Source: Roseiarcus sp036513315
Lineage (GTDB): Bacteria > Pseudomonadota > Alphaproteobacteria > Rhizobiales > Beijerinckiaceae
DNA length: 64,000 nt
Reading direction: 5' to 3'
Assembly: GCA_036513315.1 (NCBI GenBank)
Contig: DATBZF010000033.1
Coordinates: forward strand, 79,736-143,735
The position numbers were made by a program, and so were the translations under genes. Of the stretch, positions 43,191 through 52,645 are shown in pieces; the first letter of the stretch is position 1, and the number at the start of each line of letters is the position of its first letter. The notes beneath the pieces are model-generated. The model was not told the origin of the DNA. It made no database searches and saw only the letters and a list, made by a program, of their open reading frames with translations.

Positions 43191-43952
43191 ATGTCGTCGC
43201 CTCAGCGTGAAGAAACCCATTTCGGCGATCAACGCGTCCCCCTCGCCGAGAAGCAGGGGCTGGTCGACGATGTCTTCCATAAAGTCGCCGACCGCTACGA
43301 TCTGATGAACGACCTGATGTCGGCCGGCCTGCACCGGCTCTGGAAGGATGCGCTGGTCGCCAAAGTGCATCCCCCTCGCAACAAGCCATTTGCGCATCTC
43401 GATGTCGCCGGCGGCACCGGCGACGTCGCCTTTCGCGTCGCCGAGGCGGGCGGCCCCTTTACCGCCGTGACGGCGCTCGACATCAATGGCGATATGCTGC
43501 GGGTCGGCCGCCAGCGCGCGGCCAAGCGCAAAGCCGGGGCGCGAATCGCCTTCGTTGAGGGCAATGCCGAGGATTTGCCTTTGCCGGGCGATCATTTCGA
43601 CGCCTATACGATCGCCTTCGGCATCCGCAATGTGCCGCGCATCGACAAGGCGTTGGGCGAGGCTTATCGTGTGCTCAAGCGCGGCGGGCGGTTCCTCGCC
43701 CTTGAGTTCTCGCGCGTCGACACGCCGCTTCTCGATCGCCTTTATGACGCCTATTCCATGACCGCCATTCCTGCGCTCGGCAGAATCGTCACCGGCGATG
43801 GCGAGCCTTATCGCTACCTCGTCGAATCGATCCGCCGCTTCCCAGCCCCGGAGCGGTTTGCCGATATGATCAGCGACGCGGGCTTTTTGCGCGCCGATTT
43901 CACAAGACTGTCGGGCGGCGTCGTCGCCATTCATTCCGGTTGGAAGCTTTAG
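43191..43952 (+). CDS. ubiE: Demethylmenaquinone/2-polyprenyl-benzoquinol methyltransferase
   Basis: A 253-residue class I SAM methyltransferase of the UbiE/COQ5 family, which methylates C2 of the quinol ring in ubiquinone synthesis. The family start VDDVFHKVADRYDLMNDLMSAGLHRLWK, SAM motif LDVAGGTGDVAF, NAEDLPLPGDHFDAYTIAFGIRNV and VLKRGGRFLALEFS are all present. The ubiB frame overlaps or abuts its end. First gene of the conserved ubiE-ubiB-coaBC-dut group. Confidence 0.95.
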   Translation: MSSPQREETHFGDQRVPLAEKQGLVDDVFHKVADRYDLMNDLMSAGLHRLWKDALVAKVHPPRNKPFAHLDVAGGTGDVAFRVAEAGGPFTAVTALDINGDMLRVGRQRAAKRKAGARIAFVEGNAEDLPLPGDHFDAYTIAFGIRNVPRIDKALGEAYRVLKRGGRFLALEFSRVDTPLLDRLYDAYSMTAIPALGRIVTGDGEPYRYLVESIRRFPAPERFADMISDAGFLRADFTRLSGGVVAIHSGWKL

Positions 43953-43954
43953 AT

Positions 43955-45523
43955 TTGGGGCTGTTGGCAAATCTCGGCCATTGCGCCCGCCTTGCCCGTG
44001 CCGGTTTCGTGCTGGCGCGCGAGGGCGCGTTCGTCGATGTCGATCCGCAAATATTGCCGCCTTTGGCGCGCGCGCCCCTCGCGCTCGCCAATCTTATGGC
44101 GCGGCGCGGCGCGAAAGGTCTCGGCGGCTTGTCGACGGCGATCGATCGGCTCGGCCCTTCCTATGTGAAGCTTGGTCAGTTCGTCTCGACCAGAGCCGAT
44201 ATCGTCGGCCCTAAAGTTGTTGAGCAGCTTGAGCTTTTGCAGGATCGGGTGTCTCCCCATCCGCTAGGCGTTTCGGTTGCGACGATCGAGACAGCCTTTG
44301 GCGTGAAGCTCGACACGCTGTTTGTCGAATTCGGCGATGCGGTAGCGGCGGCCTCGATCGCTCAGGTGCATCGCGCCCGCGTGCAGGATGGCGGGACGAT
44401 TCGCGAAGTCGCGGTCAAGGTCTTGCGGCCGGGCGTCGAGAGGCGCTTTGCGCGCGATCTCTCCGATATGTTCTTCGCCGCGAGGCTGGCGCAAAGGCTG
44501 GCGCCGGACATGCGCCGGTTGAAGCCCATCGAAATCGTCGAGGCGCTCGCCCGCTCGGTGCGTATCGAGATGGACTTTCGACTTGAAGCGGCGGCGGCCT
44601 CCGAATTCGCCGAAAATGTCGCTGAAGATCCCGAGTTTCGCGTGCCCAATGTCGACTGGGATCGGACCACTCGCGAAGTGCTGACCACGGAATGGATCGA
44701 CGGTTTGCCGCTGTCCGATCCCGACCGGCTTGCCGCCGCCGGATTTGATCCGCCGGCGCTGGGGCGTATCCTGATTCAATCGTTCCTGCGCCACGCCCTG
44801 CGCGACGGCCTTTTTCACGCCGACATGCACCAAGGCAATCTGTTCGTCGATCCTCAAGGACGCATTGTCGCGGTCGACTTTGGCATTATGGGCCGGCTGG
44901 GGTTGAAAGAACGCCGATTTCTCGCCGAAATCCTCTACGGCTTCATCACGCGTGATTATCGGCGCGTCGCCGAAGTGCATTTCGAAGCCGGCTATGTCCC
45001 GCCGAATCACCGGGTCGAGGATTTCGCCCAGGCGATTCGCGCGATCGGCGAGCCGATCCATTCGCGCACCGCCGATCAGATTTCGATGGCGAAGCTGCTG
45101 ACGTTACTCTTTGAGATCACAGCTCTTTTCGACATGGCGACCCGGATCGAACTGGTCATGCTGCAAAAGACCATGGTTGTCGTCGAGGGCGTCGCGCGCA
45201 AGCTCGATCCGCGCCTCAACATGTGGGAGACTGCCGAGCCGGTGGTCGGCGGCTGGATCGCCGAAAATCTGGGGCCTCGCGGCAGGATCGAGGACGTCGG
45301 ACGCGGTCTGTCCATGCTCGCCAAACTCGCCGCCGACGCGCCACAGCGGCTGGAGCGGCTCGGCCGGCTGATCGAGCGTTGGGAGGACGCCGTCGCTGCG
45401 GGTCGCCTGTTCGGCGATATCGAGAGAATCGCCAAGCGCGAGGAGCGGCGGTTGGCTTTTGGGCCGATGATGGTGCTTATAGCGGTCGTGGTCTTGCTGG
45501 CCTGGATCGCCTATCGCATGTGA
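43955..45523 (+). CDS. ubiB: Ubiquinone biosynthesis regulatory kinase-like protein UbiB
   Basis: About 522 residues. An atypical protein-kinase-like ATPase of the ABC1/ADCK family needed for ubiquinone synthesis. The KxGQ motif appears as PSYVKLGQFVSTRADI, the invariant Lys as EVAVKVLRPGV, and the metal/catalytic region as FHADMHQGNLFVDPQGRIVAVDFGIMGRL. Two C-terminal hydrophobic helices end the protein (MMVLIAVVVLLAWIAYRM). The TTG at 43955 is favoured by GGAAG 8 nt upstream; a TTG at 43940 overlapping ubiE is also possible. Confidence 0.93.
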   Translation: MGLLANLGHCARLARAGFVLAREGAFVDVDPQILPPLARAPLALANLMARRGAKGLGGLSTAIDRLGPSYVKLGQFVSTRADIVGPKVVEQLELLQDRVSPHPLGVSVATIETAFGVKLDTLFVEFGDAVAAASIAQVHRARVQDGGTIREVAVKVLRPGVERRFARDLSDMFFAARLAQRLAPDMRRLKPIEIVEALARSVRIEMDFRLEAAAASEFAENVAEDPEFRVPNVDWDRTTREVLTTEWIDGLPLSDPDRLAAAGFDPPALGRILIQSFLRHALRDGLFHADMHQGNLFVDPQGRIVAVDFGIMGRLGLKERRFLAEILYGFITRDYRRVAEVHFEAGYVPPNHRVEDFAQAIRAIGEPIHSRTADQISMAKLLTLLFEITALFDMATRIELVMLQKTMVVVEGVARKLDPRLNMWETAEPVVGGWIAENLGPRGRIEDVGRGLSMLAKLAADAPQRLERLGRLIERWEDAVAAGRLFGDIERIAKREERRLAFGPMMVLIAVVVLLAWIAYRM

Positions 45524-45566
45524 GGATCGTGCGGCGTCTCAAGCCTTTGTCCGCGATGGTGCCGAT

Positions 45567-46826
45567 ATGTCTGCTACCTCCTCTCGCATTCTCCTCGTCA
45601 TTGGCGGGGGCATCGCGGCCTATAAGGCGCTGGAACTGATCCGGCGCCTGCGCGAGCGCGACGTCGGCGTGCGTGTCGTGATGACGGCGGCCGCCGCCAA
45701 GTTCATCACCCCGCTTTCGGCGGCTGCGCTCAGCGGCGACAAGGTCTATCAAGACCTGTTCTCGCTGACCGATGAAGCCGAGATGGGCCATATCGAATTG
45801 TCGCGCGAAGCCGATCTTGTCGTCGTCGCCCCCGCCACCGCCAATCTGCTGGCGCGGATGGCGGGCGGCCTCGCAGATGACATGGCGACGACAATATTGT
45901 TGGCGACCGACAAGAAAACCCTGGTCGCGCCGGCGATGAATTTGCGTATGTGGCTTCACCCGGCGACGCAGCGCAATATCGAGACGCTTCGCAAGGATGG
46001 AATTCTGTTCGTCGGACCTGACGATGGGGATATGGCCTGCGGCGAATATGGCCCTGGCCGGATGGCTGAACCGATGGCGATCGTCGCGGCGATCGAGGAT
46101 GCGCTATCCCGACCGACTCAGATCGCGTTGCCCGCGGGGGTCGGGTGCGCAACGAACAAATCGAACGGCCGGTTGGTCGGCAAGCATGTGCTCGTGACCT
46201 CCGGCCCAACTCATGAACCCATCGATCCCGTCCGGTTCATCGGCAATCGTTCTTCCGGCCAGCAGGGTCACGCCATCGCTGAGGCGGCCGCGCGGGCAGG
46301 CGCAAGAGTGACGCTTGTCAGCGGACCCGTTTGCATCGCAGACCCCGCTGGCGTCCAGGCGGTGCGCGTTGAAAGCGCGCGCGAAATGCTGGCCGCCGTC
46401 GAGGCGGCGTTGCCCGCCGATGTTTTCATTTCGGCTGCGGCGGTCGCCGATTGGCGCGTCGAACATTTTGGCTCGCAAAAAATCAAGAAGGGCGCGGGGG
46501 GACCACCCAGCCTCGCATTGGTTGAAAACCCCGACATTCTTGCGGCGATTGGCCGCAAGTCGACCGATCGACCGAGGCTGATCGTCGGCTTTGCGGCCGA
46601 GACCGAAAATCTGATCGCCAACGCGCGCCACAAACTGCGGCAAAAGAAATGCGATCTGATTCTCGCCAACAGCGTCGCGGAAGGGTCGGGAACATTCGGC
46701 GGGAATAGCAATACCGTCCATTTGGTGACGGAAACAGCCGCCGAGCCTTGGCCGACAATGAGCAAACGGGAGGTTGCCGCCCGACTGGTTGATCGGTTGG
46801 TCGCCATGCTGCATAACAAGGCATGA
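45567..46826 (+). CDS. coaBC: Phosphopantothenoylcysteine decarboxylase/synthetase CoaBC
   Basis: A 419-residue bifunctional enzyme for coenzyme A synthesis. The N-terminal flavoprotein decarboxylase (CoaC) shows GGGIAAYKALELIRRLRE and PAMNLRMW; the C-terminal synthetase (CoaB) shows VTSGPTHEPIDPVRFIGNRSSG, SAAVADW and KIKKG. It forms 4'-phosphopantetheine from phosphopantothenate. It is the third gene of the ubiE group; dut starts with an ATGA overlap. Confidence 0.95.
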   Translation: MSATSSRILLVIGGGIAAYKALELIRRLRERDVGVRVVMTAAAAKFITPLSAAALSGDKVYQDLFSLTDEAEMGHIELSREADLVVVAPATANLLARMAGGLADDMATTILLATDKKTLVAPAMNLRMWLHPATQRNIETLRKDGILFVGPDDGDMACGEYGPGRMAEPMAIVAAIEDALSRPTQIALPAGVGCATNKSNGRLVGKHVLVTSGPTHEPIDPVRFIGNRSSGQQGHAIAEAAARAGARVTLVSGPVCIADPAGVQAVRVESAREMLAAVEAALPADVFISAAAVADWRVEHFGSQKIKKGAGGPPSLALVENPDILAAIGRKSTDRPRLIVGFAAETENLIANARHKLRQKKCDLILANSVAEGSGTFGGNSNTVHLVTETAAEPWPTMSKREVAARLVDRLVAMLHNKA

Positions 46827-47284
46827 TCAACGTCTCGATCAAGAGGCTTCCGCACGCAGCGGATTTGCACTTACCCATTTACCATAGCGAAGGCGCGGCC
46901 GGCTTGGACCTCATGGCTGCTTCGACGACGCACGCCGATATCGTCCTGCAGCCGGGCGGGCGAGCCTTGGTCCCGACCGGATTTGCGATCGAATTGCCGC
47001 AGGGCTATGAGGCGCAAGTCAGGCCCCGCTCCGGCCTGGCGCTTAATTCCGGGATTACCGTCCTGAACAGCCCGGGCACGATTGATTCTGATTACCGTGG
47101 CGAGATTGGCGTCATTTTGATAAATCTTGGGAGCCATCCATTTGTAATCAAACGCGGAACGCGAATAGCGCAGCTTGTCGTCGCTCCCGTCGAGCGCGTT
47201 GTGCTGGTGGAGACGGACGGATTGGAAGACAGCGCTCGCGGCGCGGGCGGATTTGGATCAACAGGACGCGGTACGGAGAAATAG
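46823..47284 (+). CDS. dut: dUTP pyrophosphatase
   Basis: A 153-residue trimeric dUTPase that hydrolyses dUTP to dUMP, keeping uracil out of DNA. All family motifs are seen: AAGLDLMA, RPRSGLAL, NSPGTIDSDYRGEI, and the C-terminal ARGAGGFGSTG that closes the active site. ATG overlaps the coaBC stop. The Rrf2 gene begins 1 nt after its stop, so the transcript likely continues. Confidence 0.96.
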   Translation: MINVSIKRLPHAADLHLPIYHSEGAAGLDLMAASTTHADIVLQPGGRALVPTGFAIELPQGYEAQVRPRSGLALNSGITVLNSPGTIDSDYRGEIGVILINLGSHPFVIKRGTRIAQLVVAPVERVVLVETDGLEDSARGAGGFGSTGRGTEK

Positions 47285-47285
47285 C

Positions 47286-47738
47286 ATGAATCTTTTGTCG
47301 AGGCGCAGCATGCTTGCGATCGCCGCAGTCGTGGATGTCGCGCTTTACGCGCGGCCGACGCCTGTAGCGGCGAAGTCGCTCGCCGCGCGCCACCATTTGC
47401 CGCCGCGCCATCTTGAAACCCTGCTGCAGGGTCTCGTGCAAGCCAATATTTTGAAGGGCGTGCGCGGGCCGCGCGGCGGCTATGAACTCGCGCGCGAAAG
47501 GCGCAAGATCACCGCTGGTGAAATCGTGCGAACGGCGCTGGCGTTGAGCGCCGCCGATCCGAGCGAAATCGGGGCGTCCTCCAAGCTCGTCAAGAAGGTC
47601 ATCGAGCCTAGCGTTCGAAAGGCTGGGGATGGCTTTCTCGCCAATCTCGACGCCATTACCGTCGAAGACCTTTGCGCCGAGGCGGTCGCCGCGCGGGTTC
47701 TCGAAGATGACAAAAGCGGCGCGGATTTCGCAATCTGA
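47286..47738 (+). CDS. Rrf2-family regulator without the iron-sulfur cysteines
   Basis: A 150-residue Rrf2 regulator. The winged HTH is seen at residues 1-75 (LLSRRSMLAIAAVVDVAL ... SLAARHHLPPRHLETLLQGLVQANILKGVRGPRGGY). The Cys triplet that holds the cluster in IscR and NsrR is absent; only a single Cys is seen near residue 137. It must therefore sense something else, as CymR does in Firmicutes. The next gene is cysK, which supports a role in cysteine metabolism (inference). The ATG at 47286 is 1 nt after dut. Confidence 0.9.
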   Translation: MNLLSRRSMLAIAAVVDVALYARPTPVAAKSLAARHHLPPRHLETLLQGLVQANILKGVRGPRGGYELARERRKITAGEIVRTALALSAADPSEIGASSKLVKKVIEPSVRKAGDGFLANLDAITVEDLCAEAVAARVLEDDKSGADFAI

Positions 47739-47844
47739 CCACGTGGTTGCACGCGTTCCATGTAGACACTCTGTCCATTGCTGATAGGATTCGCGACTTT
47801 CAGCCGCTCTGGTCAGCGATTGGCGGCGCAAGGGAGGATTCGTG

Positions 47845-48834
47845 ATGGCCGACGCTCATTCGAAAGCCGCGGAGCCCGGGGCGCGCGCCCCCGGCAGGGG
47901 GCGCATCTATGATTCGATCACCCAAACGATCGGCGACACGCCAATCGTCCGGCTCGATCGCATCGCGAGGGAAAAGGGCGTCGGCGCGCATCTCCTGGCC
48001 AAGCTCGAGTTCTTCAATCCGATCTCAAGCGTCAAGGACCGTATCGGCGTGGCGATGGTCGACGCCCTGGAGGCGCAGGGGAAGATCGCGCCAGGACGCG
48101 GCGTGCTTGTCGAGCCGACCTCCGGCAATACCGGAATCGCGCTTGCCTTCGTCGCCGCAGCGCGCGGTTACAAACTGATTCTGGTGATGCCGGAGTCGAT
48201 GTCGATCGAGCGCCGCAAGATGCTCGCGTTGCTCGGGGCCGAACTCGTGCTGACGCCTGCGCCGCAGGGAATGAAAGGCGCCATCGCCAAAGCGCAGGAG
48301 ATTGTCGCCGCCACGCCCGGCGCCGTCATTCCCCAACAATTCGAGAATCCCGCCAATCCGGAAATCCACCGCCGCACCACCGCCGAGGAAATCTGGAACG
48401 ACACCCATGGCGAGGTCGACGCCATTATTTCGGGCGTCGGCACGGGAGGCACGATCACCGGCGTCGGCCAGATTCTGAAGCCGCGCCGGCCGACCCTCAA
48501 AATGATCGCAGTAGAGCCCGAAGATTCGGCGGTTTTGTCCGGCGGTCAACCGGGGCCCCATAAGATACAGGGCATTGGCGCTGGGTTTGCGCCGGCCATT
48601 CTCGACCGCAGCGTGATCGACGAAGTCGTCACGGTCGGCAATCAGACTTCCTTCGATACGGCGCGGCTCGTCGCTCGTCTGGAGGGAATCCCGGTCGGTA
48701 TTTCGTCGGGCGCCGCGGTCGCCGCGGCCATCGAAGTTGGACGCCGTCCCGAATATGTCGGGAAGAACATCGTCATCATCATACCCTCCTTTGCGGAGCG
48801 CTATCTCTCGACGGCTTTGTTTGAAGGCTTGTGA
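47845..48834 (+). CDS. cysK: Cysteine synthase A (O-acetylserine sulfhydrylase)
   Basis: A 329-residue PLP enzyme that makes cysteine from O-acetylserine and sulfide. PLP lysine is K64 (ISSVKDRIG). The substrate loop is PTSGNTGIALAF and the phosphate-binding site GVGTGGTITGVG. The ATG at 47845 fits a GGGAGG site 7 nt upstream; a GTG just before it is spaced worse. It lies 106 nt after the Rrf2 gene, so it may be its target. Confidence 0.94.
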   Translation: MADAHSKAAEPGARAPGRGRIYDSITQTIGDTPIVRLDRIAREKGVGAHLLAKLEFFNPISSVKDRIGVAMVDALEAQGKIAPGRGVLVEPTSGNTGIALAFVAAARGYKLILVMPESMSIERRKMLALLGAELVLTPAPQGMKGAIAKAQEIVAATPGAVIPQQFENPANPEIHRRTTAEEIWNDTHGEVDAIISGVGTGGTITGVGQILKPRRPTLKMIAVEPEDSAVLSGGQPGPHKIQGIGAGFAPAILDRSVIDEVVTVGNQTSFDTARLVARLEGIPVGISSGAAVAAAIEVGRRPEYVGKNIVIIIPSFAERYLSTALFEGL

Positions 48835-48850
48835 AAATCTTCGGGCGCGC

Positions 48851-50083
48851 TCAACGCGCCCGAACGATGCCGTGCGTCAGGCTGGCGTTGGTCGGATAGA
48901 GGGGAATGAGGCAGGCCTGCAGGGCATGGTAAATGTCGGGCTTGCCGACGAAATAACCGTCGATCGGATTCAAGGAATCATCGAGCTGCGGGAGCCAACC
49001 GCCCAGGCGCCGATCAATGAAATGACGCGCTGAAAAGCTCCAGATGCGCCGATACCAGTCTTCGTAGAAGTCGCCGCTTTCATGCGCCGCCAGGAATGCG
49101 GCCGCGCCGATTCCTTCGCAGCATGGCCACCAGATTCGGTCGCGGATGCGCGGACGGCCGTCCCATTCAAGCGTGTAATAGAAGCCGCCGCGCGCTGCAT
49201 CCCAGCCGACGCTCGTCGCTTCGGCGAAGAGGCCTTTGGCGGCGTCCGGCAACCATGCGATCCGCCGTTCGCCCAATTCCCACAATTGCATGGCCAGACG
49301 CGACCATTCCAGCCAATGGCCCGGCGTCGTCCCGTAGGGGCGAAACATGTCGGAGCCCTTATATTCGCGATCGATCGTCCAGTCGGCGCGGTAATGTTCG
49401 GGCACGCGCCAATGCTCCGATCCCGCCATGCGGCGCAAGATGAGATCGGCGATGCTTTCGGCCTTGGCGAGATAGGCGCGCTCGCCAGTCGCCTCGAAGG
49501 CCGCCATCAGCGCTTCAGTCAGATGCATGTTGGAATTTTGTCCGCGATAGGCGGAGATCGGCGACCAGTCGGCCGCGAATTCTTCCGCGCTCGCGCCATA
49601 GGGCGCCTCCCAGAAACGCTTGTCGAGGATTTCGCTGATGTCGGCGAGCAGGCGATCGGCGAGCGGATGGCCGACGATTCTGGCGCTCGATGCGGCGAGC
49701 AGCACGAAGGCGTGGCCATAAGCGAGCTTTTCGGTCTCGCGCGGCCCGTGATTGTCAAACGACCAGAAGTAGCCGCCGTTCTTTGCATCGCGATGGCGAT
49801 TGAGGATGGCGTTCATGCCATGATCGACAAAATCGTCGGCGCCGGGTCGGCCCAAGAGGTGACCAATGGCGAAGCAATGGACCATGCGCGTGGTCGCGTG
49901 CAGCGGGCGCGCCGAATCGCTCGCGATCGCACGGCCCGCATTGTCGATCGAGTGAAAACCGCCAGCGGGATCGAACGATTCGTCCTCGAAAAACGCAAAG
50001 AGGTCCTCCGCTTGGGCCTGCAGCCAGCGACGGTGTCCTTCGTTTTGAGGCCATGATTGAGATTCGACGGACAAACCAGTCAT
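48851..50083 (-). CDS. AGE-family sugar isomerase/epimerase
   Basis: A 410-residue (alpha/alpha)6-barrel protein of the N-acylglucosamine 2-epimerase family. Features include SARPLHATTRMVHCFAIGHLLG, GGYFWSFDNHG, AYGHAFVLLAASS, RGQNSNMHLTEALMAAFEAT and PGHWLEWSRL, the last with a conserved His. The pattern is closer to the aldose-ketose isomerases (mannose isomerase or YihS-like) than to the acyl-sugar epimerases. The ATG at 50083 is supported by GGGAGG upstream. Divergent from hemW. The sugar cannot be named. Confidence 0.85.
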   Translation of the reverse strand: MTGLSVESQSWPQNEGHRRWLQAQAEDLFAFFEDESFDPAGGFHSIDNAGRAIASDSARPLHATTRMVHCFAIGHLLGRPGADDFVDHGMNAILNRHRDAKNGGYFWSFDNHGPRETEKLAYGHAFVLLAASSARIVGHPLADRLLADISEILDKRFWEAPYGASAEEFAADWSPISAYRGQNSNMHLTEALMAAFEATGERAYLAKAESIADLILRRMAGSEHWRVPEHYRADWTIDREYKGSDMFRPYGTTPGHWLEWSRLAMQLWELGERRIAWLPDAAKGLFAEATSVGWDAARGGFYYTLEWDGRPRIRDRIWWPCCEGIGAAAFLAAHESGDFYEDWYRRIWSFSARHFIDRRLGGWLPQLDDSLNPIDGYFVGKPDIYHALQACLIPLYPTNASLTHGIVRAR

Positions 50084-50250
50084 TGCCTGAACAACCTCCC
50101 GTTCGTCCGGCGCCGGACGCGCAGCAGGATCGGGCATTTCAGCTCAGCCGGCAAGGGATCAGTCCGCCGGGGATCAGTCCGCCAGCGCCCTCAAATCCGT
50201 CGGGCCTGAACATTCTGGCGCGCGTGGCGACAAACTGGCATAAGGACGAC

Positions 50251-51456
50251 ATGATTCCCGCCGCGAATCTCGCTTCGAAATCGATGGCAACCCCGGGAGA
50301 GGCCCCAGGCGCCGATCCTGGTTTTGCGCTTTACGTTCATTGGCCGTTCTGTCTCGCCAAATGTCCCTATTGCGACTTCAACAGCCATGTGCGCAGCGCC
50401 GCGATCGACGAGGACCGTTACGTCGCGGCCTTTGTCGCCGAGATCAAACATCGCGCTGAAAGCGCGCCGGGCCGTGTCGTTCGCTCTGTTTTCTTTGGAG
50501 GCGGCACGCCCTCGCTGATGCGTCCGCAGACAGTGCAGGCGGTGATCGACGCAGTCGCGGCCGCATGGAGCATCGCGCCGGGCGCCGAGATCACGCTCGA
50601 AGCCAACCCGACCAGCGTCGAAGCCGGCCGCTTCCGCGGTTATCGCGCGGCGGGCGTCAACCGCCTGTCGATCGGCGTACAAGCGCTGAACGATTCCGAT
50701 CTTAAATTCCTGGGGCGCCGTCACACGGTTGAGGAAGCGCTCGCCGCGCTGAAAGTGGCGTCATCGATCTTTTCGCGCCATTCGTTCGATCTCATTTATG
50801 CGCGGCCAGGACAGAGCGTAGACGCCTGGCGGGCCGAACTGCGCCAGGCTCTGGATCTGGCGGGCGAGCACCTCTCGCTCTACCAGTTGACCATTGAGCC
50901 CGATACGATGTTCGAGCGCCTGTGGAAGGCCGGCAAATTGGCGGTCCCCGACGCCGATCTTGGACGCGAGCTTTTCGATGCGACGCAGGAGATCACTCAG
51001 GCGCATGGCTTGCCCGCTTATGAAGTGTCGAACCACGCCCGGCCCGGCGGCGAGAGCCAGCACAATCTGGTCTATTGGCGCTACGGCGAATATGCCGGAA
51101 TTGGCCCGGGCGCGCATGGCCGCCTGGTCACGCCGGCGGGACGGCGCGCGCAGTCGGCCGAGAAGCATCCGGAGATGTGGCTGACCCAAGTCGAGAGCGA
51201 AGGGCACGGCCTCATCGAGAATGAGCTGCTGACCGCCGAGGAACAGGGCGACGAATTTCTGCTGATGGGGCTTCGCCTAGCCGAAGGCATCGATCCCGAG
51301 CGCTTCAAGTGGTTGAGCGGGCGCGCGCTGGACCAGCAGCAAATCGACTCGCTTACCGCTGATGGTTTTCTTGTCGCTGACGAGACCGGACGGGTCCGTG
51401 TGACTCCGGCGGGTTTTCCGTTGCTCGATTCGGTTGTGGCGGATCTAGCGGCGTAG
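50251..51456 (+). CDS. hemW: Haem chaperone HemW (radical SAM)
   Basis: A 401-residue radical-SAM-fold protein. The cluster cysteines C34, C38 and C41 form CLAKCPYCDF; a Phe rather than Cys follows at the fourth position, which separates HemW from coproporphyrinogen dehydrogenase HemN. FGGGTPSL and GVNRLSIGVQ are typical. HemW is thought to hand haem to respiratory proteins. The ATG at 50251 has AAGGA just upstream. The frame upstream to 50053 contains a doubled GGGATCAGTCCGCC but no plausible start. Confidence 0.93.
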   Translation: MIPAANLASKSMATPGEAPGADPGFALYVHWPFCLAKCPYCDFNSHVRSAAIDEDRYVAAFVAEIKHRAESAPGRVVRSVFFGGGTPSLMRPQTVQAVIDAVAAAWSIAPGAEITLEANPTSVEAGRFRGYRAAGVNRLSIGVQALNDSDLKFLGRRHTVEEALAALKVASSIFSRHSFDLIYARPGQSVDAWRAELRQALDLAGEHLSLYQLTIEPDTMFERLWKAGKLAVPDADLGRELFDATQEITQAHGLPAYEVSNHARPGGESQHNLVYWRYGEYAGIGPGAHGRLVTPAGRRAQSAEKHPEMWLTQVESEGHGLIENELLTAEEQGDEFLLMGLRLAEGIDPERFKWLSGRALDQQQIDSLTADGFLVADETGRVRVTPAGFPLLDSVVADLAA

Positions 51457-51657
51457 GTGACGGAATTCGCCAGGCGATGCGGCTCGGGGGGTCGTCCCGA
51501 CGAGGACGAGATGGCTGGAATCGCCTGCCTTCAACATTGAGCGTCGTTCGTTGGGGGAGCGAACGCTGATCGATTGCTACCGCACTTCGGGACTTCTGCC
51601 GGCGTGACGACCCACGCTTGCACATCGTTCCGCGCGGCGCGTGCCGGCGCGACGACC

Positions 51658-52539
51658 CTATCTCGTCGGCACGGGATGCTCGCCGCGGTAGTCGTAGAAG
51701 CCGCGCCGCGTCTTGCGTCCCAACCATCCCGCCTCGACATATTTCACCAGCAGTGGGCAGGGGCGATATTTGGAATCGGCGAGCCCCTCGTGCAGCACCT
51801 GCATGACCGCCAGACAAGTATCGAGGCCGATGAAATCGGCCAGTTGCAGCGGACCCATCGGATGGTTGGCGCCCAGGCGCATCGCGGTGTCGATCGCCTC
51901 GACCGAGCCGACACCCTCATAAAGCGTGTAGATCGCCTCGTTGATCATCGGCAGAAGGATGCGATTGACGATGAAGGCGGGGAAGTCTTCCGACATCGTC
52001 GACGTCTTGCCGAGGCGGGCAATGAACGCTTTGGCCGCCTCGAACGTGTCGTCCTGCGTGGCGATCCCGCGGATTAGTTCGACAAGTTGCATGCGTGGCA
52101 CGGGATTCATGAAATGAATGCCGATGAAGCGCTCGGGATGTTCGGTCACCGAAGCCAGCCGCGTGATCGAAATCGACGATGTGTTGGAGCTGACGATCGC
52201 ATCGGCTTTGAGGAAGGGACGCAGGTTGGTGAAAATCTTGCGCTTCACTTCCTCGTTTTCGGAAGCGGCCTCGATGATGAGATCGCAATCGCCGAGCTTG
52301 TCCTGGCCCGATGTCGTGGAAATGCGCGCGAGCGTCGCGACGCGCTCGGCTTCGTCCATCTGGCCCTTGGCGACCTGACGCGCCAGAAGGCCGTTGATCG
52401 TCGCCAGACCGGCCTGCAATCGCTCTTCCGCAATATCGTTCATCACGACTTCGAGGCCGGCCTGCGCACAGACATGCGCGATGCCGCTGCCCATTTGCCC
52501 GGCTCCGATCACGCCAACCCTGTTGATCGCAAACGTCAT
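51658..52539 (-). CDS. hbd: 3-hydroxybutyryl-CoA dehydrogenase
   Basis: A 293-residue NAD-dependent dehydrogenase that oxidises or reduces 3-hydroxyacyl-CoA. Rossmann motif GAGQMGSGIAHVCAQAG at 12-28; catalytic HFMNPVPRMQLVELI; GFYDYRG near the C-terminus. Located downstream of etfB-etfA in the same direction, after 106 nt, and so likely part of the same fatty-acid/polyhydroxybutyrate operon. Confidence 0.94.
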   Translation of the reverse strand: MTFAINRVGVIGAGQMGSGIAHVCAQAGLEVVMNDIAEERLQAGLATINGLLARQVAKGQMDEAERVATLARISTTSGQDKLGDCDLIIEAASENEEVKRKIFTNLRPFLKADAIVSSNTSSISITRLASVTEHPERFIGIHFMNPVPRMQLVELIRGIATQDDTFEAAKAFIARLGKTSTMSEDFPAFIVNRILLPMINEAIYTLYEGVGSVEAIDTAMRLGANHPMGPLQLADFIGLDTCLAVMQVLHEGLADSKYRPCPLLVKYVEAGWLGRKTRRGFYDYRGEHPVPTR

Positions 52540-52645
52540 TTTCTCATCCGGCAGTCCCTGGAGCCCAAGACAAGGCGCCCGATGGGCGCTGCTGCAAACA
52601 GGGACGCACGCGCATCCATAACCGATTGCCGCGTCGCAACAAAGC

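Noticed and set aside
50155..50185. Direct repeat GGGATCAGTCCGCC, two copies, before hemW
   Set aside because: Only two adjacent copies in the leader, most simply a slippage duplication; no link to regulation was seen.
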